DNA of 64,000 nucleotides from Gammaproteobacteria bacterium (GCA_004173475.1 SEBU01000001.1:1674001-1738000); one strand, 5' to 3'; positions 50,631-60,202 are shown, numbered from the stretch's first letter. Notes: a model not told the origin generated them from the letters alone. Translations and numbers: made by a program.

Positions 50631-51053
50631 TTACTCCAGCGCTTCGTTACCCAAAATACCAATATTTTTAACGCCCAAACGCTGCGCCGTCGCTAACACC
50701 TTAGCAACTGAGTCGTACTTCGCTAATTTGTTAGGCTTCAAATGAATCTCAGGACGAGGTTCTGCACGCGCTGCAGACTTCAAATAACTTTGCAGCTGAG
50801 CACCAGAAGTTATCAATTCTGAGTTCCAGTAAGTTGAACCATCAAAGTCGACCACGATGTCAATAACTGGCGGTGGAATTGGAGGCGGTTCGTTATCAGT
50901 AACTGGCATATCAAGCTTCACCGCGTGAGTTTGTGGTGGAAGCGACATAATTAACATTACAATGAGCACAAGCATCAAGTCGATAAGAGGAGTGGTGTTC
51001 ATCTCCACCATCATATCGCCTTCGCCGCTTCCGCTCCCAACATTCATACCCAT
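50631..51053 (-). CDS. exbD: ExbD-type biopolymer transport protein (second)
   Basis: 140 residues: cytoplasmic N-terminus, one transmembrane helix with the essential Asp (TPLIDLMLVLIVMLIMSLP), and a periplasmic domain with HLKPNKLAKYDSVAKVLATAQRLGV. Together with ExbB it uses proton flow to energise TonB. Follows the first exbD by 30 bases; the two are related but distinct, as in xanthomonad tonB-exbB-exbD1-exbD2 loci. Confidence 0.93.
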   Translation of the reverse strand: MGMNVGSGSGEGDMMVEMNTTPLIDLMLVLIVMLIMSLPPQTHAVKLDMPVTDNEPPPIPPPVIDIVVDFDGSTYWNSELITSGAQLQSYLKSAARAEPRPEIHLKPNKLAKYDSVAKVLATAQRLGVKNIGILGNEALE

Positions 51054-51083
51054 GATGAATTACCTTTTTGTGGAACCACAAAC

Positions 51084-51500
51084 TTAAATATGTTCAGGCG
51101 CGGTAATAAAACCAACACGAACAATACCTGCTTTTTGGCAATAAGCCACTACTCTGCCCACAGGCTCGTAACGAGCACTTTTATCGCCGCGAATATGTAC
51201 TTCGGGCTGAGGCTTTTTAGGCGCTTCAATTCTGAGTTTAGCCAGCATTTCTTCTTTTGTAATCACAACATTATTCCAATAAGTCTCACCTTCTGCGTCA
51301 ACCGAAATTACGATATTTTCAGGTTTGGATTGGGTTGGAATGTTGGATACGTTGGGAAGCTCTACCGGGACAGTTTTAAGCACTACCGGTACAGCGATTA
51401 GAAAAACAATGAGCAAAACCAACATAATATCCACCAGCGGAGTGGTATTGATTGTTGAGTTAAGCTCTGAGCTCTCGCCTTCCGAAATATTCATTGACAT
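51084..51500 (-). CDS. exbD: ExbD-type biopolymer transport protein (first)
   Basis: 138 residues with the same layout: N-terminal ISEGESSELNSTINTTPLVDIMLVLLIVFLI (Asp in the membrane helix), then the periplasmic domain ending VHIRGDKSARYEPVGRVVAYCQKAGIVRVGFIT. Partner of ExbB in the proton channel. Lies 103 bases after exbB. Confidence 0.93.
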   Translation of the reverse strand: MSMNISEGESSELNSTINTTPLVDIMLVLLIVFLIAVPVVLKTVPVELPNVSNIPTQSKPENIVISVDAEGETYWNNVVITKEEMLAKLRIEAPKKPQPEVHIRGDKSARYEPVGRVVAYCQKAGIVRVGFITAPEHI

Positions 51501-51603
51501 TTTTTCTTACCTCGCACTGCAAGTTTTTACTTATGTCCAACCCTAGCCTGAAAAAATCTCAAGAAGTCAGGCCGGACATCAGGTATGTACCGAAACTGTA
51601 AAA

Positions 51604-52497
51604 TTACTTGTCGCTACCGTTAACGCCTACGATGAGGTATGCGTGAACGTCAGCAGCAAAGGCATTTAAATACTCGCTGGCAACTTTATTACGACGAACC
51701 AACCAGTTGTAAAGGAACACTGCAGGTACCGCTACGCCCAGACCAATTGCGGTCATAATCAAAGCTTCACCCACTGGGCCCGCAACTTTATCGATTGATG
51801 GTTGACCAGATTGTGCAATCGCGATCAATGCGTGGTAGATACCCCATACAGTACCGAACAAACCTACGAATGGAGATGTAGATGCTACGGTCGCCAACAC
51901 GGCCATACCTGTTTGCAAATCGTTGGTGATAGCTGCTGCGCCACGTTGAACTGATAGGCTCACCCAAGATTCAAGATCGATCTTGTCAGTTAATTTACCA
52001 TCATGATGCTTAAGAGCTCTCAAGCCATCTTCAGCAACGGCACGGAAGGCGCTGTCTGATTTAAGATTGTTAACACCTTCTTGAAGTGTTTTAGCATCCC
52101 AAACTTTACGAGCGGCGGTTGCTTGGCTGAATAATTTTGATTGAACCATCAATTTGATAGCTGCAATGTACCAAGTAGCAGCAGACATGATGATCATCAG
52201 AATTAATACTGATCTGGTAACCGCATCGCCTTCATGCCACAACTTGCCCATACCGTAAGCAGTTTCTTTTTCTGCGGTGCTTTCGTTTGCAGCGTCAATT
52301 GCAGTCGACGCGTCTGATGTCTGAGCTTCAGCTTCAGGAGCTGGTGCTTCAGCCGGCGCCGCTTCCACTGGAGCTGCTTCTGTTGGCGCCGCTTCAGCTG
52401 GAGCAGCTGTGTCTTGCGCAAAAGCTGAACTTACTACGAAGTGCTGACCACCTAAAGCCAACGCCAAAATCAAAACAGATGAAAGTTTTTTTAACAT
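51604..52497 (-). CDS. exbB: ExbB/TolQ-type proton channel protein with long periplasmic leader
   Basis: 297 residues. It starts with a signal peptide (about 1-28, SSAFAQ) and an Ala/Pro/Glu-rich stretch (about 29-75) before the first membrane helix (about 97-114). The MotA/TolQ/ExbB core follows: GLRALKHHDGKLTDKIDLESWVS, then the helices TGMAVLATVASTSPFVGLFGTVWGIYHALI and GPVGEALIMTAIGLGVAVPAVFLYNWLVRRN. It forms the motor pentamer with ExbD. The leader is absent in E. coli ExbB but occurs in some marine and cellulolytic bacteria. Confidence 0.93.
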   Translation of the reverse strand: MLKKLSSVLILALALGGQHFVVSSAFAQDTAAPAEAAPTEAAPVEAAPAEAPAPEAEAQTSDASTAIDAANESTAEKETAYGMGKLWHEGDAVTRSVLILMIIMSAATWYIAAIKLMVQSKLFSQATAARKVWDAKTLQEGVNNLKSDSAFRAVAEDGLRALKHHDGKLTDKIDLESWVSLSVQRGAAAITNDLQTGMAVLATVASTSPFVGLFGTVWGIYHALIAIAQSGQPSIDKVAGPVGEALIMTAIGLGVAVPAVFLYNWLVRRNKVASEYLNAFAADVHAYLIVGVNGSDK

Positions 52498-52569
52498 TTT
52501 TCAAACCCTGCAGTTAACGTAATTTAAAAGATCTATTTGTGGTCAAACAACGGAGAAGTACGATACGAA

Positions 52570-53184
52570 TTAATTTTTCGCGTCTTCAATCTTCCACGTA
52601 AATTTAATTGGGTGCCAACATGCTAATGGCTTATCGCCAACCATACATGGAACAAATTTCCATGAACGGATTGCATGATTTTTAGCCGCCTCATCCAAGC
52701 GCTCAGAACCGCTGCTAGACGAAACCTGAGCGTCGGTTACTCTCCCTTCCTCATTAAGGAAAAGATTTAACCCTGTTGTGCCCACTTCGCCCAAACGCAT
52801 AGATTCACGCGGATATGGCGGCTTACTTAAGCCTTTGGGGCCAACTTTCGCTTTGGTCTGATTTACGGGTGCTTCAACTTTCTTCGTTTCTTTTTGCACT
52901 GCAACAATTGCAGCCGGCGCTGGTGCATCCGGAACGAAGTCAAGCGATGGCGGCGGTACGAAATCTGGTGGTGGTGGTTTTATATCTGGCGGTGGTGGCG
53001 GTGGAAGCTCCTCTTTTACGATTTCCTCCTCTTTAACATCTGCCTTAATAATTTCGATAGCATTCTTAACAACTTCGCGATCTAGACCTGCGGCCAGACC
53101 CCATATAAGAAGAGCATGGAAAACAACTACGATAATTAAACCCGTAGAGCGTTGTCCCGCACTTTTTTTGGCGTGATATGACAT
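52570..53184 (-). CDS. tonB: Energy transducer TonB
   Basis: 204 residues: one N-terminal transmembrane helix (about 16-33), a Pro-rich periplasmic rod (about 58-90, PPPPPPDIKPPPPDFVPPP) and a C-terminal TonB domain (KPPYPRESMRLGEVGTTGLNLFLNEEGRVTDAQVSSSSGSERLDEAAKNHAIRSWKF). Two Cys near the end (VPCMVGDKPLACWH) are unusual and may form a disulfide. First gene of the five-gene operon. It powers outer-membrane receptors, in this organism probably for oligosaccharides as well as iron; no receptor is in the window. Confidence 0.94.
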   Translation of the reverse strand: MSYHAKKSAGQRSTGLIIVVVFHALLIWGLAAGLDREVVKNAIEIIKADVKEEEIVKEELPPPPPPDIKPPPPDFVPPPSLDFVPDAPAPAAIVAVQKETKKVEAPVNQTKAKVGPKGLSKPPYPRESMRLGEVGTTGLNLFLNEEGRVTDAQVSSSSGSERLDEAAKNHAIRSWKFVPCMVGDKPLACWHPIKFTWKIEDAKN

Positions 53185-53642
53185 AACTTAGCTGCCACCT
53201 TCTGAATTTCACCTGCAAAAATGATATCGCAGTACAAACGAATCCAATGTTTTGGCATTTGTATCTACAATCTCACGGATTGAGTTTCCAAAGCATTTCA
53301 CCTTAGACGTAGCAGTATAGCTATGTTTAATGGCTTACAGGCTTTATTAACACACCCTGACAATTTTTTAGGTTATTTTAATTTAAGCATGAGCAGACAT
53401 GCTGCCCCCTAAAAAACGGGGCTATAGTAGCTGCTCTTACAGACCATGAAAAGCGCTATTTCAGCCTTATCCAGCGTTTAACTTCAAATATGTGTCACAT
53501 AAAATCGTAAAATATTCGTTGTTAAAACTTTAGACACTAATTTAGCGGTATTTTCCCTTAATAAATTATAAAAATGGCTATTTAAAAGCCATACTTATAT
53601 ATTTTTCAACATTTAAACGCAGGATTGATAGGATAATTGTGA
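53185..53642. other. Intergenic region upstream of tonB
   Basis: About 460 bases. AT-rich. A short GCCCC/GGGGC hairpin (53404-53422) lacks a T-run. Presumably holds the tonB promoter; no Fur or other operator could be recognised. Confidence 0.5.
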
Positions 53643-54923
53643 TTAAATCCTTGGATTCGGCCACCTGATAGTAAATTTTGCGCCCCCTAAATTTGAATGG
53701 GAATAGCTTACTTGTCCGGCGTGCCACTCAACAATGCGCTTGACCAATGCTAGTCCAAGCCCAAAACCACTTCTGTTCGTTAGCTCACTGTAAACTCGGA
53801 CAAATGACTCAAATATGCGACTTTGTTGCTCGTCAGGCACGCCAGGCCCATCATCTTCAACTTCGATTAAAAAATGTTCCGGCAATATTTTAATTGAGAT
53901 AACAATTTTATTTTTCGCATAACCAAATGCATTGTGAATTAAATTTTGAATCGCAGTCTGCATTAATGACCACTCACAAGTTATAAATCGTCCATCAGTT
54001 TCGTCATTTATTTCAATATCAATGTGGCTGTATTCAGCGCTCGATAAACGCAAAATAACTTCTTGAATCAAATCGTGCATGTATCCCTCACGCTGATTCA
54101 ATTGTTGCGATTGTTGGTCAAAACCTGCATAGGCTAGAAATGAATTAATTAATGACTCCATCTCCAATATATCTTTATTTACATTGGACAACTGGCTTTG
54201 CACAGACTCAGGCAATTGATGACCTTCTGTCATTGCAAGCGCAAACTTCATGCGTGCAAGGGGGGTGCGCAGCTCATGCGAAATCGCTAGCGTCATTTCC
54301 TTTTGCGAACGCAATATCTCGTTAAGCCGCTTGGCCATTGCATTAAAAGTATTTGCAAATGGATATAGTACGGAGCGAGGAGAAATATCAATTGTTAGTT
54401 GCTGACCGTCCTTTCCCATTTGCTGCGTGTGCAGTCCCAAGCGAGCAAGGTCGCGAGCTAGGGGCCAAACCCATAAAAATATTACGCCGGCGATAGCGGC
54501 GTAAAACAACATTATAAAAATAATATATAAATTGCTGCGGTTATTTTCTTCTGCAGGACTGACCAGCATTATCACATCATCAGATTTTTTTAGACGTTTA
54601 TAAAAATAATGTGTTCGCTCGTCACTTATGCTAACGATATCGCCTTCTTTAATCTTTTTTACAATGTCAGTTTTAGAGAAATTTGAAATAGAAACTAACT
54701 TAACTTGATAATTCAAATTTTCGGTTAGTGAATTAAGGTGCGTCGCATTGTGTTGATTCGGGCTATCTTCAACAAATTTTTCAATCAGTCGAACAACATC
54801 TACAATGGCCGGATCGATATCAGCGGGGGGACTCAGTTCATCCCAAAATTTATTTAGGGCTAGACCTAATAAAATAATAGACAAAACAATTATTAGATAA
54901 AGCGAAACAAAGGCTCGATTCAT
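53643..54923 (-). CDS. Sensor histidine kinase, RstB-like
   Basis: 426 residues: two transmembrane helices (about 7-25 and 130-152) enclosing a periplasmic sensor of about 105 residues, a HAMP linker (about 153-205), HisKA with the phospho-acceptor in AISHELRTPLARMKFALAM (His216), and a HATPase domain with N (NLIHNAFGYAKN), G1 (DDGPGVP) and G2 (GFGLGLALVKRIV) boxes. It resembles RstB in the H-box. It is the last gene of the MipA-DUF3019 operon, so it probably senses an envelope or metal signal related to those proteins. Confidence 0.92.
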   Translation of the reverse strand: MNRAFVSLYLIIVLSIILLGLALNKFWDELSPPADIDPAIVDVVRLIEKFVEDSPNQHNATHLNSLTENLNYQVKLVSISNFSKTDIVKKIKEGDIVSISDERTHYFYKRLKKSDDVIMLVSPAEENNRSNLYIIFIMLFYAAIAGVIFLWVWPLARDLARLGLHTQQMGKDGQQLTIDISPRSVLYPFANTFNAMAKRLNEILRSQKEMTLAISHELRTPLARMKFALAMTEGHQLPESVQSQLSNVNKDILEMESLINSFLAYAGFDQQSQQLNQREGYMHDLIQEVILRLSSAEYSHIDIEINDETDGRFITCEWSLMQTAIQNLIHNAFGYAKNKIVISIKILPEHFLIEVEDDGPGVPDEQQSRIFESFVRVYSELTNRSGFGLGLALVKRIVEWHAGQVSYSHSNLGGAKFTIRWPNPRI

Positions 54924-54927
54924 TGCG

Positions 54928-55623
54928 CTAGTTCCACGCGTTTGCTACAAACAGATAGCCTTTTCCCCAAATTGTTTTAATACGTGTAGGATTCTCCGAG
55001 TTATCCTGTAATTTTTTTCGTAATTGAGAGATACGAACGTCAATTGTACGGTCGAGGCCGTCATATTCCCGATTGTAGATTTGATTAAATAGATATTCAC
55101 GACCTATAACTTGGCCTGCGTGTTTTGCCAAAGCAACCAGCAAATCAAATTCATGACTGGATAAATTAATATCCTCAGCATTTAACTGCACTTTACGAGC
55201 GGTTGGTTGAATTAAAAGTTGATCAAATACAATGTTTTCTTGCTCGACACTTTCCTGCTGATAGTAACGCCGCATTAAGGCCCTAATCCGTGCCAGCAAA
55301 ACTCTTGGCTCTGCTGGTTTTGTAACATAATCATCAGCGCCAAACTCTAGCCCTAATACCTGATCTACGTCATCATTGCGGGCCGTTAACATCAATATCG
55401 GCCCACGATAGTGTGGACGCAGCTCCTGGCAAATCGTTAATCCGTCTTTTCCAGGCAACATTAAGTCCAGAATAATCAAGCTTGGATTTAGTTGCTGGCA
55501 TTGTCTCAGCACACGATTTCCGTTTCCTTCGATAGTGACAATAAACTCATTATTTTCGAGATAGTCTTTCACCAGTTCGGCAAGGCGACGATCGTCTTCC
55601 ACAAGCAGAATATGATTTGTCAT
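54928..55623 (-). CDS. OmpR-family response regulator, RstA-like
   Basis: 231 residues: receiver domain with acidic pocket EDD (9-11), phospho-acceptor Asp53 in ILDLMLPGKDG, LTARNDDVDQVLGLEFGADDYVTKP with the conserved Thr and Lys, and a C-terminal winged-helix DNA-binding domain (SSHEFDLLVALAKHAGQVIGREYLF, RTIDVRISQLRKKL). It should be activated by the kinase 4 bases downstream. Probable target: its own operon. Confidence 0.94.
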   Translation of the reverse strand: MTNHILLVEDDRRLAELVKDYLENNEFIVTIEGNGNRVLRQCQQLNPSLIILDLMLPGKDGLTICQELRPHYRGPILMLTARNDDVDQVLGLEFGADDYVTKPAEPRVLLARIRALMRRYYQQESVEQENIVFDQLLIQPTARKVQLNAEDINLSSHEFDLLVALAKHAGQVIGREYLFNQIYNREYDGLDRTIDVRISQLRKKLQDNSENPTRIKTIWGKGYLFVANAWN

Positions 55624-55635
55624 AATTAGATTGCT

Positions 55636-56070
55636 TTAAAAAAAGCTCCATGGGTTGCGACGCGAACGTTGAAATTTTTTACGCGCATTTATTACTTGAA
55701 ACACCTGTTGGCTCAGTAAATTTTGACTACGTGCATCACGCAACTCGAATGTAGTTGTGGTGGATATGAGTTTTGAGAATTTTACGGCTCCAAAATTTAC
55801 ATCTTCCCAGCACTCTATAGGATTGGCATTGCTACTCTGAAATAAACACAATGAATAACTTTCGTTATTCTTCGCTTTCCATTCTGCAACCAATATATCT
55901 TCACAATGAGATTCCACTTCCGATAGCACGCAAATATTAGGCTTCATTGTGAGTTGAATAGGATCAGAAGCATCTTTAGCGACAGCAGATTTATTTAGGA
56001 TTGAACTACAAATTATCGCATTTATTATGGTTAGGTACTTCCCATTAAAAATGGTACACCCCCCCAGCAA
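55636..56070 (-). CDS. DUF3019 family protein
   Basis: 144 residues. An N-terminal hydrophobic stretch (YLTIINAIICSSILNKSAVA) is a probable signal peptide; the first codons overlap the MipA gene by 26 bases. The mature part has the DUF3019 pattern: LTMKPNICVLSEVESHCEDILVAEWKA, YSLCLFQ, ECWEDV and a basic C-terminus (KKFQRSRRNPWSFF). Four Cys suggest two disulfides. The family regularly sits between MipA-like and RstAB-like genes in marine gammaproteobacteria; its role is unknown. Confidence 0.85.
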   Translation of the reverse strand: MLGGCTIFNGKYLTIINAIICSSILNKSAVAKDASDPIQLTMKPNICVLSEVESHCEDILVAEWKAKNNESYSLCLFQSSNANPIECWEDVNFGAVKFSKLISTTTTFELRDARSQNLLSQQVFQVINARKKFQRSRRNPWSFF

Positions 56071-56905
56071 ATGCTGTTACGACGTTATCACTAGTTACTA
56101 ACGGGCTGTTAGATATTGAACGACCGAGGTGCCGATAACTGGTGAAAAAGCGCAGACTCCAATGCTCATCGACTTCATAACTCCAGTCAAAACGCAACAA
56201 TGTCGTTACGCCGCTATCTGGCCTATAGGATAAATTATTAGAAGCTTCTGTTTCGGTTATTCCGTAGAAATAATTTAGCGTAGCCGCGTCTTGCCAATTA
56301 GCGCCGAGTGTTAACTTGACGTCATTTTTCCCGAGGTTGATACCCTTGCTAAAAGCAACCCGTACTTCGTTTCCATGGTAATAACGAGTGATTTCTCGAA
56401 GCGCTTGTAATTGCACGTCAAATCCCTGAACTGTCTGACTATATTCGATGCCCGCAAGAGCCGCCATGCGCCGTTTGTGAAGGCGTCCTTTATCGATAGC
56501 ATCGCTTACTAGCTCAACCGTCGGAGCGCTTTTGGTAGCGTTTGCAAATTCGGATGTGTCAATAAAGTTGTTAACTCCAGACTCGTTGAAAAAAACTTGA
56601 TCGTAGCTGGGAGTTAGCAGCAAATTTATTTGTTGATTGTCATCCTCTAGAACGCTGTAACCAAAATCCAGGTTTTGAATAAAAAAACGCTCTCCCTGGT
56701 AACTAACCTGAGGAATAACTATTAAAGGAATATTGTCATTATCCATAACAGGATTAGTGCGGACACCTGCTCCCACAGCGAGACTCAATTGCCAATTTGA
56801 GTCCTCCGGCAGTGCCAATGACTGGGCCGCAACGCTTGAATTAAGCGCTAGCAAACATACTAAAGTAGACAATGTAAAAAAAGCGGGAGTTTTGACAATC
56901 GACAT
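56045..56905 (-). CDS. MipA/OmpV family outer-membrane protein
   Basis: 286 residues with a signal peptide (about 1-27, SSVAAQ) and a beta-barrel body. MipA/OmpV features: WQLSLAVGAGVRTNPVMDNDNIPLIVIPQVSYQGERFFIQNLDFGYSVLEDDNQQINLLLTP at the start and the aromatic last residue (GGVYHF). Members are outer-membrane barrels, some induced by metals or antibiotics. First gene of a four-gene operon with DUF3019 and the two-component system. Confidence 0.88.
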   Translation of the reverse strand: MSIVKTPAFFTLSTLVCLLALNSSVAAQSLALPEDSNWQLSLAVGAGVRTNPVMDNDNIPLIVIPQVSYQGERFFIQNLDFGYSVLEDDNQQINLLLTPSYDQVFFNESGVNNFIDTSEFANATKSAPTVELVSDAIDKGRLHKRRMAALAGIEYSQTVQGFDVQLQALREITRYYHGNEVRVAFSKGINLGKNDVKLTLGANWQDAATLNYFYGITETEASNNLSYRPDSGVTTLLRFDWSYEVDEHWSLRFFTSYRHLGRSISNSPLVTSDNVVTAFAGGVYHF

Positions 56906-57068
56906 GGTTTGGCCCTGGAACGCATAACACTATAGTTATACCGCCGAACCCTGGCAAAATCTGTAATCTTTTGTGAGCGTTTCAGCGACGCTCATAAATG
57001 AGACTACAAAATAAAGAGCCTTAGAGTGGAGACACATCCAAGGCTTTCTAAAGAGCGGAATGCTTAGC

Positions 57069-57638
57069 TTAGAAGCGGTAGTCTATATTCACAGCGGCCA
57101 AATTTGGTTTGTTGCTGATGTCTTTACAGATGTTTCTGTATTCAAAATTAACGTTGAAATGCTCATTGACGACAAATCCAACTCCAACTCCATAGGAAAG
57201 GCCTGACGCCGAATCGTCAATATCATAAATAGTAGCTCCATCTGCACCGGTAACCTTGCCTGAGGTGCTTAGGTGCGTGTAGCCGATAAGCGCGTAGAGT
57301 TTGGCTTCATCATTAACCAACTCAGGTTTGTAGTAGATACTTTGATAAGAATCTATATCGCGTACAAGATTACGGCTAAGCACATTACCGTTGGAATCGG
57401 CGTAATTAGTGCTTGTACCCTCTTTTTGGCCGCTGCCAATTCGCAGTTCCGCACCTAGCGCATTGTTGTACTTATAGCCACCAAAGAACTCAACGGCACG
57501 GAGCCTACTTACGTTATTTACTCCATCTTGTTCATCTTTAATGCTGGCGCCGCCAATACCTAGGTAAAAACCACGGTTGTTATCGGCCAAAACGGGGAGA
57601 GCCAAAAGGCTAAGCGCGAGTATGCATAACTTTTTCAT
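57069..57638 (-). CDS. Small outer-membrane beta-barrel protein
   Basis: 189 residues with a signal peptide (LCILALSLLALPVLA). The mature part looks like an eight-strand barrel of the OmpA/OmpW-like kind: GFYLGIGGASIKDE, AVEFFGGYKYNNALGAELRIGSG, LYALIGYTHLSTSGK, GLSYGVGVGFVVNEHFNVNFEYRN and the terminal VNIDYRF with final Phe. Role unknown; typical annotation is outer membrane beta-barrel protein. Confidence 0.85.
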   Translation of the reverse strand: MKKLCILALSLLALPVLADNNRGFYLGIGGASIKDEQDGVNNVSRLRAVEFFGGYKYNNALGAELRIGSGQKEGTSTNYADSNGNVLSRNLVRDIDSYQSIYYKPELVNDEAKLYALIGYTHLSTSGKVTGADGATIYDIDDSASGLSYGVGVGFVVNEHFNVNFEYRNICKDISNKPNLAAVNIDYRF

Positions 57639-57753
57639 GATGAATCCTGACGGTGATGAGAATAAGGCACGTTTGGACTACTGAAGGTTAGATAATTTTC
57701 AGGAGCCCGTTTATTAGGTTTTACGCATCATAGCCGAGCATTACCCATAAAAA

Positions 57754-57778
57754 AAGCATCGGCGACTAACCGATGCTT
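57754..57778 (-). terminator. Terminator of the ABC operon
   Basis: AAGCATCGG/CCGATGCTT hairpin with a 7-base loop followed on the minus strand by T7, 22 bases after the adaptor gene. Confidence 0.85.
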
Positions 57779-57799
57779 CTAGAATCGCAAGAATGAGAA

Positions 57800-58873
57800 T
57801 TAGCGGTGTTTTATCTTCTCGTTCGCCTTTAATCCAGACAATATTTCGATATTAATGCCATCCGATAAGCCTGTTTTGACTTCGCGCTTTTCAAATTTCT
57901 GCGGTGTAGTCTCAACTTCAACAAAGCTGGCCTTATCTTCAATAATCAAATTGCCTTCATTTATCGCCAAAACATTCTCTTTCTTTTCCAAGACTATGTC
58001 GGCATTGGCACTGTAGTTAGCCCTTAAAAATAACTCTTTATTTAATTTAACTGCAGCGCGAATCTGAAATTTGATAGTGCCTTGATCTGTCACACCCTTG
58101 GGGGATATGTATTCAAGAATCGCTGTGAAAGGCTTGCCTTGTAGAGCGCCTATATTAAGAACCAACTCCATACCTTCCCGCAATTTTCCTACTTCCGATT
58201 CATCCACCAAGCCTTCGAAAATCATATCCGTCATATCGGCCAACACAGCCAGTGAAGTACCGGATTGGAAGGTACTCGATTCCACAATAAACGCGCCCTC
58301 TTTATTGGGTACGTCCAACACCATGCCATCAACAGTGGCGGGAATTAGATTGGATACTTTGTCGGAATTTTTAGTTACACCGGAATTCAATAACTGCAAA
58401 TAATTTTCAGCGCTGCTTAGCGCTTCTTTTTGCAAATTGTATGACACCAAAAATTTATTATATTCAGATTCCGAAATTAATTTTTGAGCGTAAAGTTTTT
58501 TCTGGCGATTGTATTCTGACTCGGAATTCTGCAAATTGATTTTCGCACTTTGTACTTGTGATTCTGCGGAATTCACATTCAACATGCTGGGTCTAAGGGT
58601 AATTTTAGCAAGTACATCACCTTTCTTTACAGTTTGACCTGCAACGACATACACTTTTTCTACAACACCGGAAACTTGCGATTTAACTTCAATTTCACGA
58701 CGCGGAATGACTTTTCCAATTGCCACCGTCTTTTTAATAATGGTTGTGGTAATAGGAGCATCTGTTTGGTATACCACCGGTTGCTGCTGCGATTTTTTAT
58801 ATAGAAATACGATAGTGCCCAAAAAAACCAAAGCCACTAGCCCCAACACACCAAACATCAAAAATTTTTTCAT
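57800..58873 (-). CDS. MacA-like periplasmic adaptor (membrane fusion protein)
   Basis: 357 residues: N-terminal membrane anchor (about 5-24), lipoyl/barrel-sandwich halves (VIPRREIEVKSQVSGVVEKVYVVAGQTVKKGDVLAKI and VDGMVLDVPNKEGAFIV), a helical hairpin (about 100-165) and the beta-barrel domain (LAVLADMTDMIFEGLVDESEVGKLREG). It links the inner-membrane ABC permeases to an outer-membrane channel, which is not encoded here. Last gene of the operon. Confidence 0.9.
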   Translation of the reverse strand: MKKFLMFGVLGLVALVFLGTIVFLYKKSQQQPVVYQTDAPITTTIIKKTVAIGKVIPRREIEVKSQVSGVVEKVYVVAGQTVKKGDVLAKITLRPSMLNVNSAESQVQSAKINLQNSESEYNRQKKLYAQKLISESEYNKFLVSYNLQKEALSSAENYLQLLNSGVTKNSDKVSNLIPATVDGMVLDVPNKEGAFIVESSTFQSGTSLAVLADMTDMIFEGLVDESEVGKLREGMELVLNIGALQGKPFTAILEYISPKGVTDQGTIKFQIRAAVKLNKELFLRANYSANADIVLEKKENVLAINEGNLIIEDKASFVEVETTPQKFEKREVKTGLSDGINIEILSGLKANEKIKHR

Positions 58874-58928
58874 TTTCCCTTCTTACCTTTTATCAAAATA
58901 ACAATTTATTAAATGAAACAATTAATCA

Positions 58929-60194
58929 TCACTCGTCTTGTAGCGCGACAATTGGATTCACATTGGCGGCTTTAGCAGCCGGCATCAACGATGCAAGCAC
59001 ACCAGCTATAACCAATACAATTAACGCAGCAACGGCAGTTTTAAAATCCACTTCCGGATGGCGAAACATACCGGCCTTACCACCATTGGCATCCATAACT
59101 TTGCTGACTAATTCAAGTATGACTACGCTTACAACCAATCCGGTATAACCTGCGATTGCCGTAATAAACACAGTCTCCTGCATGATCATATTAATAATAG
59201 TGCTTGGTGTTGCCCCAAGCGCTTTACGTAAACCAATCTCGCGAGTGCGTTCTTTCACTACAATCAACATAATGTTTCCTACGCCGATTGCACCAGCCAT
59301 GATGGTTCCTATAGCAACAATCCAACTAAACGCTTTGATACCGGTGAAAAGCCCATACACTTTGTCGAATTCGTTTTGCAGATTGAAACTACCGAATACA
59401 CCCAAATCTTTTGGATCTACTTTATTTTTTTCTGCCAAATAATTTTTAACATCCTGCTCTGCTACCGCTGCATGAATACCCGGTATTGGAATAATTACAA
59501 AGCTGCCAACCCAATTAATTTGATTAAAGGAATACCGCAAAGTGTCATTGGGGATATAAATTTTTTCTTCTTCCGTGCTACCTGGATTGGTATCACTGGT
59601 TTTGTAAACACCGACAATTTGAAAGCTAATTCCGGAAATTGTAATGTCGGAGCCGACGGCTTTTTCATCGGCTTTAAATAATTGCGTTCTTACGCGCGAC
59701 CCGATAATGGCCACCTTACGGCGCTTTTCATCATCAATAGAATTTATATAACGCCCTTCAACAATATTTTGCTGATGAATATTCGCCATGCCAGCGTGAG
59801 TTCCCTGAATGGAGAAACTTCCATTTTTATCTTTGTAAACGGTATATGCGGGCGACCCACCCCAAATGCCTACGCTATTTTGTGCATATATTTGGCCTAC
59901 ACTCGGAACATGATTTTTAATGCCGTCTACATCTTCTGCCTTTAATTGGATAGTACGGCCTACAGGCATTCCTTTATAAGGCAGTTGTGTTTTACTTTGC
60001 GACCAAATCCAGGCGCTGGGTGGAATTGTTTTAAAGTCTTCAATGACTCCATTCTCCAAGCCCTTGCCCGCACCGAGTAAAATCGTGAGCATAAAAATGC
60101 CCCAGAAAACACCGAACGCCGTAAGCGCCGTACGCAACTTATGTTGACTGAGCGTGTTAAATATTTCCTGCCACTTTTCAATATCAATCATCAT
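58929..60194 (-). CDS. MacB-type ABC permease (type B, copy 1)
   Basis: 421 residues: N-terminal cytoplasmic helix and first membrane helix (KLRTALTAFGVFWGIFMLTILLGAGKG), a large periplasmic domain (about 45-275, MacB_PCD) and the FtsX-like C-terminal part with three helices ([30 protein letters not shown] and LMPAAKAANVNPIVALQDE). It carries no ATP-binding domain, which is encoded separately at 61447. Lies 8 bases after the type A permease; the two probably form a heterodimer. Confidence 0.92.
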   Translation of the reverse strand: MMIDIEKWQEIFNTLSQHKLRTALTAFGVFWGIFMLTILLGAGKGLENGVIEDFKTIPPSAWIWSQSKTQLPYKGMPVGRTIQLKAEDVDGIKNHVPSVGQIYAQNSVGIWGGSPAYTVYKDKNGSFSIQGTHAGMANIHQQNIVEGRYINSIDDEKRRKVAIIGSRVRTQLFKADEKAVGSDITISGISFQIVGVYKTSDTNPGSTEEEKIYIPNDTLRYSFNQINWVGSFVIIPIPGIHAAVAEQDVKNYLAEKNKVDPKDLGVFGSFNLQNEFDKVYGLFTGIKAFSWIVAIGTIMAGAIGVGNIMLIVVKERTREIGLRKALGATPSTIINMIMQETVFITAIAGYTGLVVSVVILELVSKVMDANGGKAGMFRHPEVDFKTAVAALIVLVIAGVLASLMPAAKAANVNPIVALQDE

Positions 60195-60202
60195 GGAAAT
60201 CC

